The notes beneath the pieces are model-generated. The model saw only the letters and a list, made by a program, of their open reading frames with translations, had not been told where the DNA came from and searched no databases. DNA of 64,000 nt, taken from contig CALSRZ010000002.1 in the NCBI GenBank assembly GCA_943788895.1, positions 124,001 to 188,000 on the forward strand, written 5' to 3'. The position numbers were made by a program, and so were the translations under genes. The stretch is from an uncultured Pseudomonadales bacterium. Its GTDB lineage: Bacteria > Pseudomonadota > Gammaproteobacteria > Pseudomonadales > Porticoccaceae. Numbering within the stretch: the first letter of the stretch is position 1; every line of letters begins with the position of its first letter. Shown piece by piece: positions 34,927-44,218 of this stretch.

Positions 34927-36633
34927 ATGAATGAACCAGATAATAAAACTATATTAGGGCACCCGCGTGGGCTGTTAATTTTATTTCTTACCGAAATGTG
35001 GGAGCGCTTCTCCTATTACGGTATGCGCGGTCTGTTAATTGTCTATCTCACTCAACACTTTCTGTTCTCCGATGAAAAATCCAGCCTGATCTACGGTGCC
35101 TATACGGCGCTGGTCTATGTGATGACCATTGTTGGTGGCTCTCTGGCAGATCGCTATCTCGGCGCGCGCAAGGCGGTTACCTTTGGCGCCATACTACTTA
35201 CCCTAGGGCACTTTGGTATGAGCTTTGAGGGGGAGGGTTCCAGGCAGTTGGTAACCTATGGCGACAGCCAGTACCAGATAAAGCTCGATGCCCGCGGCGG
35301 TGATGCTCGTCAACAGATTGTGACTGATCAGGGTATTTCCTATATCAACTTTACCGAAACCAGTATGAAGATTGCCGAGCCTGAGACTGTCGGTCTGCCT
35401 GCGACTATTGCGCGGGATCAATTATCGATCAGTGTCGAGCGCGAAGAGTTCTACCTGAATGTTCTCTACCTCTCTCTGGCACTGTTGATTGCCGGGGTGG
35501 GTTTTTTAAAGGCCAATATCTCCACTATTGTGGGTTCACTCTATGGCTTTGGTGATTCGCGGCGCGATTCCGGATTTACGATTTTTTATATGGGTATCAA
35601 TATTGGCGCATTTCTGGCGTCAATCTTCTGTGGTTATCTGGGTATTGTTCACGGCTGGAAATACGGCTTTGGTCTCGCCGGTGTGGGTATGTTGCTGGGG
35701 CTGATTATCTTCCTCTCCTGTCAGCATTGGTTGCAGGGTAAGGCCGAGCCACCCTCAGTTGAAAAGCTTAAAGAAAAAGTATTTCTGTTTATTAACCTGG
35801 AATGGTTCTGCTATCTGATCGGTCTGGGGATTATTGTTGTCTCTATGTTACTGGTGATGAATGAAGAGCTGGTGGGCGGCATACTGGGCCCGCTGGGTGT
35901 GCTGATGTTTGTTCTGCTAGTCAGCTATGCATTTACTCAACTTAAAGGGGATGAGCGTTCGCGAATGCTGGCGGCAATCTACTTTATATTGGCGCAGATT
36001 CCTTTCTGGGCATTATTTGAGCAGGCGGGGTCCTCGCTCAATCTGCTAACGGTTCGTCTGGTCGATCGCGAGATATTTGGCTGGTCGGTACCCGGGCCGG
36101 TCTTTCAGTCGCTCAATGCCGGATTTATCTTCCTGTTTGCACCGTTAATTGCCTGGCTGTGGATCTGGCTGGCCAAACGCAAGCTCAACCCCCCGACGGC
36201 GGTTAAGTTTTCTCTAGGTGTGGCTATGGCCGGTTTGGGCTTTTTAGTGCTGGTAGCTGGTATGAAGGGCTCCGGTGCTGTGGGTCTGACACCGGTGATA
36301 TTTATCTTTGCCGTCTACTGGGTTCACACCATGGGTGAGCTGTTAGTTTCACCGGTAGGCTTATCTGTGGTCACCAAACTCGCCCCGGTGCGGGTTGTGG
36401 GTATGACCATGGGTGCCTGGTTCCTCTATTCCGGTCTATCCAACTACCTGGCGGGGGTTATAGCGCGAACCACGGGTGCAGAGACTATTGGTGGGCAGAT
36501 GACCAATATAGCGGTCGCCAAGGCCGGATATATTCAGGTCTATACCCAGGTAGGTTATATAGCCTTAGGTATTGCACTGCTGATGCTTCTGTTATCGCCA
36601 GTTATCAGCAAGATGATGCGCGGCGCTGATTAG
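34927..36633 (+). CDS. POT (PTR2) family proton-coupled di/tripeptide transporter
   Basis: 568 residues and about 14 membrane helices; MFS fold. The POT signature is MWERFSYYGMRGLLIVYL (residues 18-35, ExxER-type proton site). FYMGINIGAFLASIFCG is the second PTR2 signature. The family is usually about 500 residues; the extra length comes from a soluble insert at about residues 97-170 between helices 3 and 4 of the N-domain, rich in acidic and polar residues. It imports di- and tripeptides with protons, complementing the oligopeptide ABC system at 14-19 kb. It begins a run of plus-strand genes. Confidence 0.92.
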   Translation: MNEPDNKTILGHPRGLLILFLTEMWERFSYYGMRGLLIVYLTQHFLFSDEKSSLIYGAYTALVYVMTIVGGSLADRYLGARKAVTFGAILLTLGHFGMSFEGEGSRQLVTYGDSQYQIKLDARGGDARQQIVTDQGISYINFTETSMKIAEPETVGLPATIARDQLSISVEREEFYLNVLYLSLALLIAGVGFLKANISTIVGSLYGFGDSRRDSGFTIFYMGINIGAFLASIFCGYLGIVHGWKYGFGLAGVGMLLGLIIFLSCQHWLQGKAEPPSVEKLKEKVFLFINLEWFCYLIGLGIIVVSMLLVMNEELVGGILGPLGVLMFVLLVSYAFTQLKGDERSRMLAAIYFILAQIPFWALFEQAGSSLNLLTVRLVDREIFGWSVPGPVFQSLNAGFIFLFAPLIAWLWIWLAKRKLNPPTAVKFSLGVAMAGLGFLVLVAGMKGSGAVGLTPVIFIFAVYWVHTMGELLVSPVGLSVVTKLAPVRVVGMTMGAWFLYSGLSNYLAGVIARTTGAETIGGQMTNIAVAKAGYIQVYTQVGYIALGIALLMLLLSPVISKMMRGAD

Positions 36634-36731
36634 AATGCGCTGACTAAAAGGTGCCAATAAAAAGGTGCTGGTCAAGAATTAAAACTGAAAATAATTACTC
36701 ATCAACAAGTTATTTAGGGAGTGTATGCAAC

Positions 36732-37193
36732 ATGCCACAGCTAATAAAAAAACAGGAAATTGATCAGTATATTGGTCATATCTGTGAGCCCACAGACTGG
36801 TTCGAAGTCACTCAGGATCAGGTCGATACCTTTGCCGACTGCACATTGGATCGACAGTTTATCCATACGGACCCAGTGGTTGCCGCCCAGACACCTTTTG
36901 GCGGCACTATTGCCCACGGATTTCTCACCCTGTCCATGCTCTCGCATTTTGCCGAGAGCTTTGGCCTGATTATCGAAGGTATCTATATGGGCGTGAACAA
37001 GGGCTTTGATAAGGTGCGCTTTGTATCGCCTGTTCCGGTTGGTAGTAAGATTCGCGGTCATGCCACTATTCTCGATATCAATGAAAAACGTCCCGGTCAG
37101 TTTGATTTTAAAATTGAAGTGACCGTTGAGATTGAAGGAGTTGAGAAACCTGCACTGGTCGCTGAATGGTTATCCGTTCAGATGGCTAAATAA
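36732..37193 (+). CDS. MaoC-family enoyl-CoA hydratase (single hotdog)
   Basis: 153 residues. Start chosen at ATG 36732, with AGGGAG 10 bases upstream; an ATG-like frame upstream to 36651 lacks such a site. The hydratase 2 motif is DCTLDRQFIHTDPVVA with the catalytic Asp/His, then FGGTIAHGFLTLSML. It is a stand-alone (R)-specific enoyl-CoA hydratase, expected to hydrate 2-enoyl-CoA. It is followed by an SDR dehydrogenase and a thiolase, so the three make the last three steps of a beta-oxidation round. Confidence 0.9.
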   Translation: MPQLIKKQEIDQYIGHICEPTDWFEVTQDQVDTFADCTLDRQFIHTDPVVAAQTPFGGTIAHGFLTLSMLSHFAESFGLIIEGIYMGVNKGFDKVRFVSPVPVGSKIRGHATILDINEKRPGQFDFKIEVTVEIEGVEKPALVAEWLSVQMAK

Positions 37194-37228
37194 AAAATAA
37201 TAATCAGTTCCAATTTACGAGGTAAGAA

Positions 37229-38140
37229 ATGAGCATTAATTTTCAAGGTCAAGTAGCAATTGTTACAGGTGCAGGAAATGGTCTGGGACGCTCCCATGCA
37301 TTGGCACTGGCAGAGCGCGGCGCAAAAGTGGTGGTTAACGATCTCGGTGGTGCCCGCGATGGCACTGGCGCCTCATCCGATGCGGCAATGGAAGTGGTCG
37401 GCCTTATCGAAGCAGCAGGCGGTGAAGCCTTTGCCCACGGTGCCAATGTTGCCAATTTCGATGAAGTACAGGATATGGTTGCTCAGGCTATGGATAAGTG
37501 GGGTCGGGTCGATATCCTGATTAACAATGCCGGCATTTTGCGCGATAAGTCATTTGCCAAAATGGATCTGGCCGATTTTAAGCTGGTGATGGATGTGCAC
37601 CTGATGGGCTCGGTAAACTGCACCAAAGCGGTCTGGGACATTATGCGTGAGCAGAATTACGGGCGTATTCTGATGACCACTTCTTCCAGTGGTATGTATG
37701 GCAACTTTGGCCAGTCCAACTATGGTGCGGCAAAGATGGCGCTGCTCGGTTTTATGAACACGCTGGTGCTTGAGGGCGGTAAAAACAATATTCATATCAA
37801 CGCTCTGGCACCGACTGCCGGTACTCGTATGACTGAAGATCTTATGCCGCCGCCGGTATTGGCCATGTTGACACCGGAATCTGTTACCGCGGGTGCGCTG
37901 GTGCTCTGTGATGAAAATGCCCCAACCAGAACTATTCTCTGTGCCGGTGCCGGTGGCTATGCCACGGCCAGCATCTTTGAGACCGACGGTATTTTTGTGC
38001 CTGCAGATAAGCAAAACCCGGATGAGATCAGAGCCAACTGGGATCAGCTAGCAGATATCTCTAATCACAAAGCCCTCGAATCCGGTGCCAAGCAGACCGA
38101 GAAGTTTGTGATGAAAGCGATGGCTGCGCTACAGGGCTAG
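37229..38140 (+). CDS. SDR 3-hydroxyacyl-CoA dehydrogenase (MFE-2 type)
   Basis: 303 residues. The NAD-binding motif is VTGAGNGLGRSHALALAERG at about 11-30, with NNAG, catalytic Ser in TSSSGMYGNFG and Tyr/Lys in SNYGAAKMAL. The insert VVNDLGGARDGTG is typical of the 3R-hydroxyacyl-CoA dehydrogenase unit of peroxisomal multifunctional enzyme 2. It fits with the upstream MaoC hydratase, which makes the (R)-hydroxyacyl-CoA. ACGAGGTAAGAA before the ATG is the ribosome binding site. Confidence 0.92.
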   Translation: MSINFQGQVAIVTGAGNGLGRSHALALAERGAKVVVNDLGGARDGTGASSDAAMEVVGLIEAAGGEAFAHGANVANFDEVQDMVAQAMDKWGRVDILINNAGILRDKSFAKMDLADFKLVMDVHLMGSVNCTKAVWDIMREQNYGRILMTTSSSGMYGNFGQSNYGAAKMALLGFMNTLVLEGGKNNIHINALAPTAGTRMTEDLMPPPVLAMLTPESVTAGALVLCDENAPTRTILCAGAGGYATASIFETDGIFVPADKQNPDEIRANWDQLADISNHKALESGAKQTEKFVMKAMAALQG

Positions 38141-38192
38141 TAGAGAGCAGAGCTAATTAGGCAAATAAATTAATTTTGTTAAGGATTTTGTT

Positions 38193-39374
38193 ATGAAAGA
38201 AGCCGTTATTGTTTCAGCCGCTCGCACCCCAATCGGTCGGGCATTTCGCGGTGCATTCAACAACCTTGAAGCACCTTCTATGACTGCTCAGGCAATCAAT
38301 GCCGCAGTAGAGCGCGCTGGCGTAGATCCGGCAGAAATTGACGACTGCATTATTGGTGCGGCAATGCAGCAGGGCACCCAGACCATGAATCTCGGTCGTC
38401 AGGCAGTGATGGCTGCAGGTCTTCCGGTCACTGTCTCTGGAATGACCGTTGATCGCCAGTGCTCCTCCGGACTGATGGCTATCTCCATTGGTGCCAACAA
38501 TATTACCAATGATGGTTCTCAGGTAATTGTTGCCGGTGGCTGTGAATCTGTCAGCCTGATCCAGAATGAGCATTTTAATGCTCACCGTCTGGTCGACCCG
38601 CTGGCCATTAAACATGCGCCACTGATCCATATGCCGATGCTGGATACCGCAGAGACAGTTGCCAAGCGTTACGGTATCTCTCGCGAAGCACAGGATGAAT
38701 ATGCCGTGACTTCTCAGGCGCGCACGGCGGCGGCTCAGGAAGCTGGGCTATTTGCCGATGAGGTTATAGCGGTGACAGCCACCAAGCTGGTTACCAATCG
38801 CGAGACCGGTGAGGTGAGCAAAGAAGAGGTGACGCTAAGCAAGGATGAGGGCAATCGACCCGGCACCAGTATTGAGAATCTCGCGGGCCTAAAGTCGGTG
38901 CGCGATGGAGGTTCAATTACAGCGGGTAACGCCTCACAGCTATCCGATGGTGCGGCGGCAGTCGTTCTGATGGACAGCACTCTGGCCTCGCAGCGCAATC
39001 TTGAGCCCCTGGGTGTCTATCGCGGAATGGCGGTGGCAGGCTGTGAGCCGGATGAGATGGGTATTGGCCCGGTGTTCGCGATTCCCAAGTTGCTGCAGCG
39101 CCATGGTTTAACTATTGATGATATTGGTCTCTGGGAGCTAAATGAGGCGTTTGCCGTGCAGGTGCTTTACTGCCGCGATAAGTTGGGTATTCCCATGGAG
39201 CGTTTAAATGTCAACGGCGGCTCTATCTCTATAGGTCACCCCTTTGGTATGAGTGGTGCGCGTATGGTTATGCATGCGTTGATGGAAGCCAAACGTCGCG
39301 GCGAGAAGTATGTGGTAATTACCATGTGTGTCGGTGGTGGTATGGGTGCTGCTGGTCTCTTTGAAGTCTTTTAG
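38193..39374 (+). CDS. acetyl-CoA acyltransferase (thiolase)
   Basis: 393 residues, the usual thiolase length. The acyl-binding Cys is in [13 protein letters not shown] (about 86-98), the His in [17 protein letters not shown], and the second Cys in [17 protein letters not shown]. It cleaves 3-ketoacyl-CoA to acetyl-CoA and a shortened acyl-CoA. It completes the MaoC-SDR-thiolase set. Downstream is a minus-strand terminator and a convergent second thiolase. Confidence 0.94.
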   Translation: MKEAVIVSAARTPIGRAFRGAFNNLEAPSMTAQAINAAVERAGVDPAEIDDCIIGAAMQQGTQTMNLGRQAVMAAGLPVTVSGMTVDRQCSSGLMAISIGANNITNDGSQVIVAGGCESVSLIQNEHFNAHRLVDPLAIKHAPLIHMPMLDTAETVAKRYGISREAQDEYAVTSQARTAAAQEAGLFADEVIAVTATKLVTNRETGEVSKEEVTLSKDEGNRPGTSIENLAGLKSVRDGGSITAGNASQLSDGAAAVVLMDSTLASQRNLEPLGVYRGMAVAGCEPDEMGIGPVFAIPKLLQRHGLTIDDIGLWELNEAFAVQVLYCRDKLGIPMERLNVNGGSISIGHPFGMSGARMVMHALMEAKRRGEKYVVITMCVGGGMGAAGLFEVF

Positions 39375-39397
39375 GCAAAGCTTGTAAAGAAAGCCTG

Positions 39398-39437
39398 TAA
39401 AAAAAAGGGGCCCTACATATACAATCGTAAGGCCCCT
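39398..39437 (-). terminator. terminator of the convergent thiolase gene
   Basis: Arms AGGGGCC (39406-39412 and complement at 39431-39437) enclose an 18-base loop; read on the minus strand the stem is followed by eight T. It therefore serves the gene at 39501-40790; the plus-strand thiolase has no T run here. Confidence 0.75.
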
Positions 39438-39500
39438 CCGGGGAGAGCTGATCCGTGCTCTGTACTCAATCCCCGTTTCGTAAATGTCTAAAACAGGCGG

Positions 39501-40790
39501 TTATCTTTCCAGTATAGCGGTGACTCCCTGACCGCCAGCTGCACATATGGAGATAAGACCGCGCCCCTGTCCCTTTTGTTCCAATAATTTTGCCAATGTA
39601 GCAATTATTCTTGGTCCGGTTGCTGCAAATGGATGTCCAGTGGCAACGCTGGAGCCTTTGATATTTAATTTTGCACGATCAATACTGCCCAGCGCGCCAT
39701 CCAGTCCCAGTTTGTTTTTACAGAAATCCTCGTCTTCCCAGGCTTTCATGGTACACAGTGCCTGAGCGGCAAAGGCTTCGTGAAGTTCGTAGAAATCAAA
39801 GTCCTGCAAGCTCAGGTCAGCGCGCTTGAGCATTCGCGGCACGGCGTAGGCGGGGGCCATTAATAGGCCTTCACTGTCTTCACCCTGAGAGTAAAAATCT
39901 ACCGCCGCTACTTCGCTAAACGACAGATAAGCCATAACTGGCAGATTGTGCTCAGCGGCCCAGTCTTCGCTGGCCAATAGGATTGATGCAGCGCCGTCGG
40001 TCAATGTGGTTGAGTTGGCGGCGGTCAATGTACCATTTTCTCGATCGAAAGCAGGCTTTAACTTGGCCAGTTTCTCCAGCGGTGTATCGCGCATAATGCC
40101 GTCGCGCTCGACACCGTTAAAGGGGCTGAGCAGATTATCAAAGAAACCTTCATTGTAGGCAGCAAGTAAATTCTGGTGGCTGTTCCAGGTCAGCTGATCC
40201 TGGTCTTCACGGCTAATGCCCCATTGTTTAACCATCAGCTCACAGTGCTGTCCCATCGACAGGCCGGTGCGCGGTTCTGCATTGGCGGGGAGTGAGGGGA
40301 GCATAAAACTGGGGCGGAAACGCAAGAGTATTTTTAGTCGCTCACCGGTGCTTTTGGCTTTATTGAGATCCAGAATCATACGGCGATATTTTTCATTTAG
40401 CGCAATAGGTGCGTCGCTGGCGGTATCTGTGCCGGCAGCAATGCCGACATCAATTTGTCCGAGAGCAATTTTATTGGCCACCAGAATAGCCGCTTCAAGA
40501 CCGGTGCCGCAGGCTTGCTGAATATCGTAGGCGGGAGTTTCCAGTGCCAGACCTGAGTTTAATGTCGCCTCGCGCGCCAGATTAAAGTCTCGGGAATGCT
40601 TCATTACCGCGCCAGCAGCAACTTCACCGAGACGCTGTCCCTCAAGCCCGAAGCGCTCCACTAGGCCCTGCAATGTCGCCGAGAGCATATCCATATTGCT
40701 GGCATTGCTGTAGGCGGTGTTGCTGCGCATAAAGGGGATGCGATTTCCGCCGATAATTGCGACTCTTCGTATTTGACTCATGATTATCAA
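39501..40790 (-). CDS. fadI: acetyl-CoA C-acyltransferase FadI
   Basis: 429 residues, longer than the other thiolase here and of FadI type. The reactive Cys is in DIQQACGTGLEAAI (about 87-100); the His in SSVATGHPFAATGPRI and a second Cys in ISICAAGGQGVTA close the active site. It starts MIIMSQIRRVAIIGGNRIPF; the second Met (MSQIRR, 40781) may be the true start. No fadJ partner is adjacent. It belongs to the fatty-acid oxidation block. Confidence 0.92.
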   Translation of the reverse strand: MIIMSQIRRVAIIGGNRIPFMRSNTAYSNASNMDMLSATLQGLVERFGLEGQRLGEVAAGAVMKHSRDFNLAREATLNSGLALETPAYDIQQACGTGLEAAILVANKIALGQIDVGIAAGTDTASDAPIALNEKYRRMILDLNKAKSTGERLKILLRFRPSFMLPSLPANAEPRTGLSMGQHCELMVKQWGISREDQDQLTWNSHQNLLAAYNEGFFDNLLSPFNGVERDGIMRDTPLEKLAKLKPAFDRENGTLTAANSTTLTDGAASILLASEDWAAEHNLPVMAYLSFSEVAAVDFYSQGEDSEGLLMAPAYAVPRMLKRADLSLQDFDFYELHEAFAAQALCTMKAWEDEDFCKNKLGLDGALGSIDRAKLNIKGSSVATGHPFAATGPRIIATLAKLLEQKGQGRGLISICAAGGQGVTAILER

Positions 40791-40811
40791 TCCCCTTGAT
40801 TATGGCTTTTT

Positions 40812-41840
40812 TTAGTTAGAAACGTGGAGCTCCGCATTGAGTTCCACGGCACTTTTATTGGTCAGGCATTCAACTGTGCCTGAAACTGAGTTACGTCTAA
40901 ATAATAGATCACTTTTACCGGCCAGTTCACGGGCTTTCATCTTGCCTGTGGCCTGCTTTTGATCATCGAGCATAGTGACAATGGTGCCGGCGGTAATATA
41001 TAGCCCCGACTCCAATGTGCAGCGATCACCCAGGGGGATGCCGAGACCGGCATTGGCGCCAAGCAGGCATTTCTCACCCATGGAGATAACCATATTGCCA
41101 CCACCGGAGAGGGTGCCCATAATTGAAGCGCCGCCGCCAACATCAGAGCCAGCCCCGCAGAAGACACCGGCAGAGACACGGCCTTCAATCATATTCGGGC
41201 CTTCGGTACCGGCGTTAAAGTTAATAAAGCCCTCGTGCATCACAGTGGTGCCTTCGCCCACATAGGCGCCGAGACGGACTCTTGATGTATCGGCAATACG
41301 CACACCGCTGGGCACCACGTAATCGACCATCTTCGGAAACTTGTCGACGCAGTTGACTGTTAGTGGCTGTCCGGCCATACGCGCCGCCAGCTGGCGATCA
41401 GGTAGTTCTTCGATATCAATAGCGCCTTCGCTGGTCCAGGCAACATTTTTCAGCGCGCCAAAGACACCGGTAAGATCAGTGCCGTGGGGCTTGACCAGAC
41501 GGTGAGATATTAGGTGCAGCTTCAGGTATCCCTGGGGCACAGAGGTCGGTGGCAGATCATCTGTCATCAATACGGCAACCACCGGACGCTTGGATGCGGC
41601 CAGCTGTTCAACCGATGCTGCCAGATCAGAGTAGCCGTTGTGGCTCAGTGCTGATTGCAGGGCTGCCAGTTGCTCAGTGCTCGGCTCGATCTCACCAGAC
41701 TTGATGCCGAGGCTGAGTTCGAGAATATCGCAGACTGTCTGCTCTGGATTTAGAAGTGGTGATGGGTAGAAAACTTCCAGCCATTCTCCATTGCTATTTT
41801 TAGTGCCAACACCGATTGCGAAACTGTACAAGTTGCTCAT
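40812..41840 (-). CDS. dapD: 2,3,4,5-tetrahydropyridine-2,6-dicarboxylate N-succinyltransferase
   Basis: 342 residues: the long Pseudomonas-type DapD rather than the 274-residue E. coli form. The C-terminal half is a left-handed beta-helix of hexapeptide repeats (VRLGAYVGEGTTVMHEGFIN, then GGGASIMGTLSGGGNM). It transfers succinyl from succinyl-CoA to tetrahydrodipicolinate in lysine/diaminopimelate synthesis. It is followed by yffB, nth, dapC and glnD on the same strand, an order shared with pseudomonads. Confidence 0.94.
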   Translation of the reverse strand: MSNLYSFAIGVGTKNSNGEWLEVFYPSPLLNPEQTVCDILELSLGIKSGEIEPSTEQLAALQSALSHNGYSDLAASVEQLAASKRPVVAVLMTDDLPPTSVPQGYLKLHLISHRLVKPHGTDLTGVFGALKNVAWTSEGAIDIEELPDRQLAARMAGQPLTVNCVDKFPKMVDYVVPSGVRIADTSRVRLGAYVGEGTTVMHEGFINFNAGTEGPNMIEGRVSAGVFCGAGSDVGGGASIMGTLSGGGNMVISMGEKCLLGANAGLGIPLGDRCTLESGLYITAGTIVTMLDDQKQATGKMKARELAGKSDLLFRRNSVSGTVECLTNKSAVELNAELHVSN

Positions 41841-41915
41841 GCTTTTACTCTTTTGTTAGTATTAATTATATTTAAAACAATTAGTTATAGAATTTATTTA
41901 AGGTGATTTATTGCT

Positions 41916-42263
41916 TTATTTCTTAAAAATGTTTTGGTAATTCTCGGCTTTAAAGCCGACGGTAATCCTGCCATCTATATCCAGAACCGGGCGTTTTATC
42001 ATTGCTGGATGCTCAATGAGCAGGGCGCCGACATTGTCGCGGTTGGTGCTCTCCTGAACGCTGCTATCCAGCTTGCGCCAGGTGGTACCGCGGCGATTGA
42101 GTACGGTTTCCCAGCCAGCCTGCTCAATCCACTGTTCAATGCTCGCTGGGTCTATTCCATCCCCGCGAACATCGTGAAATTTATACTCAATACCATTGTC
42201 AGTCAGCCAGTTGCGGGCTTTTTTAATGGTGTCGCAGTTTTTAATACCATAGACAGTGATCAC
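41916..42263 (-). CDS. yffB: ArsC/Spx-family protein YffB
   Basis: 115 residues with a thioredoxin fold of ArsC/Spx type. The single active-site Cys is in YGIKNCDTIKKARNWL (residue 10), and the motif IKRPVLDIDGRITVGF is the conserved Arg-Pro region. This subgroup (YffB) is found next to dapE/dapD in many proteobacteria; its substrate, perhaps a glutathionylated thiol, is not known. It lies between dapD and nth. Confidence 0.9.
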   Translation of the reverse strand: MITVYGIKNCDTIKKARNWLTDNGIEYKFHDVRGDGIDPASIEQWIEQAGWETVLNRRGTTWRKLDSSVQESTNRDNVGALLIEHPAMIKRPVLDIDGRITVGFKAENYQNIFKK

Positions 42264-42307
42264 GGATTTACCTTCCTTGTTTAAGGGGCGTTAGCATAGC
42301 AAAAGAG

Positions 42308-42961
42308 TTACGGCTTATGGGCGATAAATGGATTTTTACGCTTGGGATAGCAGGTGGTGCAGATATCGCAGACCCTGCCATCACAGCCTCGCGCGCTGCA
42401 GTGCTCACGTCCATAAAAGATTATTTGCAGGTGTAGGGCATTCCACTGGTCGCGGGGGAAGAGTTTTTTTAAATCTTTTTCGGTCTGGGCGACATTCTTG
42501 CCTTTGGTCAGTCCCCAGCGCTGGGCGAGGCGGTGAATATGGGTGTCCACCGGGAAGGCCGGGTGGCCAAAACCCTGAGACATCACCACGCTGGCGGTTT
42601 TGTGTCCGACACCGGGCAGTGCTTCCAGTGCTTTCCAGTCATCTGGTACTTCACCGCTGTGCTCTTCAACCAATATCTTTGAGAGGTTGGAGATAGCGCT
42701 AGATTTCTGCGGTGCCAGACCGCAGGGGCGAACTATTTTGTAGATGGTATCCAGCGGCACATGCTGCATATCAAAGGGGTTATCGGCTTCAGCAAACAGT
42801 GCCGGTGTTACCTGATTAACGCGGATATCTGTGCACTGTGCGCTGAGTAGTACTGCGACAAGCAGCTCAAAATGATTGCGGTGATCCAGGGGCACCGGGG
42901 TTTCCGGATACAGCTCCTGTAACCGTTTTAAGATAAATTCAGCGCGTTCCTTCTTTAGCAT
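42308..42961 (-). CDS. nth: endonuclease III, base-excision DNA glycosylase/AP lyase
   Basis: 217 residues. The helix-hairpin-helix LPGVGHKTASVVMSQ carries the catalytic Lys, and FPVDTHIHRLAQRWGL the catalytic Asp. The C-terminal cysteine loop is C188, C193, C198, C201 and C204 (spacing X4, X4, X2, X2), different from the classical C-X6-C-X2-C-X5-C of E. coli Nth that binds a [4Fe-4S] cluster. The start is 10 bases downstream of the dapC stop, so it is probably cotranscribed. Confidence 0.93.
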   Translation of the reverse strand: MLKKERAEFILKRLQELYPETPVPLDHRNHFELLVAVLLSAQCTDIRVNQVTPALFAEADNPFDMQHVPLDTIYKIVRPCGLAPQKSSAISNLSKILVEEHSGEVPDDWKALEALPGVGHKTASVVMSQGFGHPAFPVDTHIHRLAQRWGLTKGKNVAQTEKDLKKLFPRDQWNALHLQIIFYGREHCSARGCDGRVCDICTTCYPKRKNPFIAHKP

Positions 42962-42971
42962 CTCTTATCCT

Positions 42972-44180
42972 TTAGCTTTTTATACTCTCTACAAACAGCC
43001 TGATACGCTGGGCGGCTTCAATACATTCGCCAGTTTCTGCGACCAGCGCTAGACGCACGCGGTTTTCACCTGGATTGCCACTGTCAGTCTGTCGCGATAG
43101 GTACTGGCCGGGCAGCAATGTGACATTTTGCTGGGCGAATAGCTGCTGGGCAAAATCTGTATCGGCAATCGGGGTTTTTGGCCATAGATAGAAGCTTGCC
43201 TGTGGTTGCGGAAAGTCCAGCACCGGGCTGAGTATTTCGGTAACTGCGGCAAACTTCTCGCGGTACAGTCTGCGGTTTTCAACCGTGTGTGCCTCGTCGC
43301 TCCAGGCGGCTGTTGAAGCTGCCTGAACCGCTGTCGACATGGCGCAGCCATGGTAGGTGCGGTAGCGCAGGAAGGCTTTTAATATGCCGCTATCACCGGC
43401 GACAAAGCCGGAGCGCAGGCCGGGCAGGTTGGAGCGTTTCGAGAGGCTGTGGAAAACTACGCAGCGGCTGTAGTCGCTGCGGCCCATCTCGGCGCAGGCC
43501 TGTAACAGTCCTGGAGGTGGCCTGTCTTCCCGCAGGTAGACTTCGGAGTAGCACTCGTCGCTGGCAATAATAAAGTCGTATTTGTCGGCCAGGTCGATGG
43601 CCTGTTGAAATTGCTCGACACTGATCACTGCACCTGTGGGATTGCCCGGGGAGCAGAGATGTAACAGCTGACAGCGCTGCCATACCGACTCGGGAACTGC
43701 GCTCAGGTCGGCGATAAAGTTATCTTCTGCATTGCAGTTTAAATAGTGAAGTTCTGCACCGGCGAGCAGGGCGGCACCCTCATAGATCTGATAGAAAGGA
43801 TTTGGCGTGACTACGAGTGGTTTAAGGGCTTGTTGTGGGTCTATCACTGCCTGGGTAAAGGCAAACAGCGCTTCGCGGGTGCCGGTAACCGGAAGCACAT
43901 GTCGGTCGGCATCAATGCTCTGGCTGGGCAGATTAAAACGCTGTTGCAACCACTGGGCGATCGCTTCGCGCAGTGGCTGCCCACCTCTGGTGGCTGGATA
44001 GACGGCGACCTGGTCAACGTTGTCGATCAGCGCCTGTTTCACAAATGCCGGTGACTGGTGTTTGGGTTCGCCAATCGACAATGAGATAGGCTTGAGATGC
44101 TCGGGCGGGGTGATACCGGCCTTGAGTTCATTGAGCCTTTCGAATGGATAGCGATGCAGCAAGTCGAGATTGGGATTCAT
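42972..44180 (-). CDS. dapC: succinyldiaminopimelate transaminase
   Basis: 402 residues, fold-type I aminotransferase. The start MNPNLDLLHRYPFERLNELK is typical for DapC. The PLP Lys is in FHSLSKRSNLPGLRSGFVAG; LCSPGNPTGAVI and IIASDECYSEVY are the cofactor motifs. It acts in lysine and peptidoglycan precursor synthesis, following DapD. It lies between glnD and nth. Confidence 0.93.
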   Translation of the reverse strand: MNPNLDLLHRYPFERLNELKAGITPPEHLKPISLSIGEPKHQSPAFVKQALIDNVDQVAVYPATRGGQPLREAIAQWLQQRFNLPSQSIDADRHVLPVTGTREALFAFTQAVIDPQQALKPLVVTPNPFYQIYEGAALLAGAELHYLNCNAEDNFIADLSAVPESVWQRCQLLHLCSPGNPTGAVISVEQFQQAIDLADKYDFIIASDECYSEVYLREDRPPPGLLQACAEMGRSDYSRCVVFHSLSKRSNLPGLRSGFVAGDSGILKAFLRYRTYHGCAMSTAVQAASTAAWSDEAHTVENRRLYREKFAAVTEILSPVLDFPQPQASFYLWPKTPIADTDFAQQLFAQQNVTLLPGQYLSRQTDSGNPGENRVRLALVAETGECIEAAQRIRLFVESIKS

Positions 44181-44218
44181 ATTGTCTACTTTTAAGTTTG
44201 CTCTCTAAAACGTCAGCA

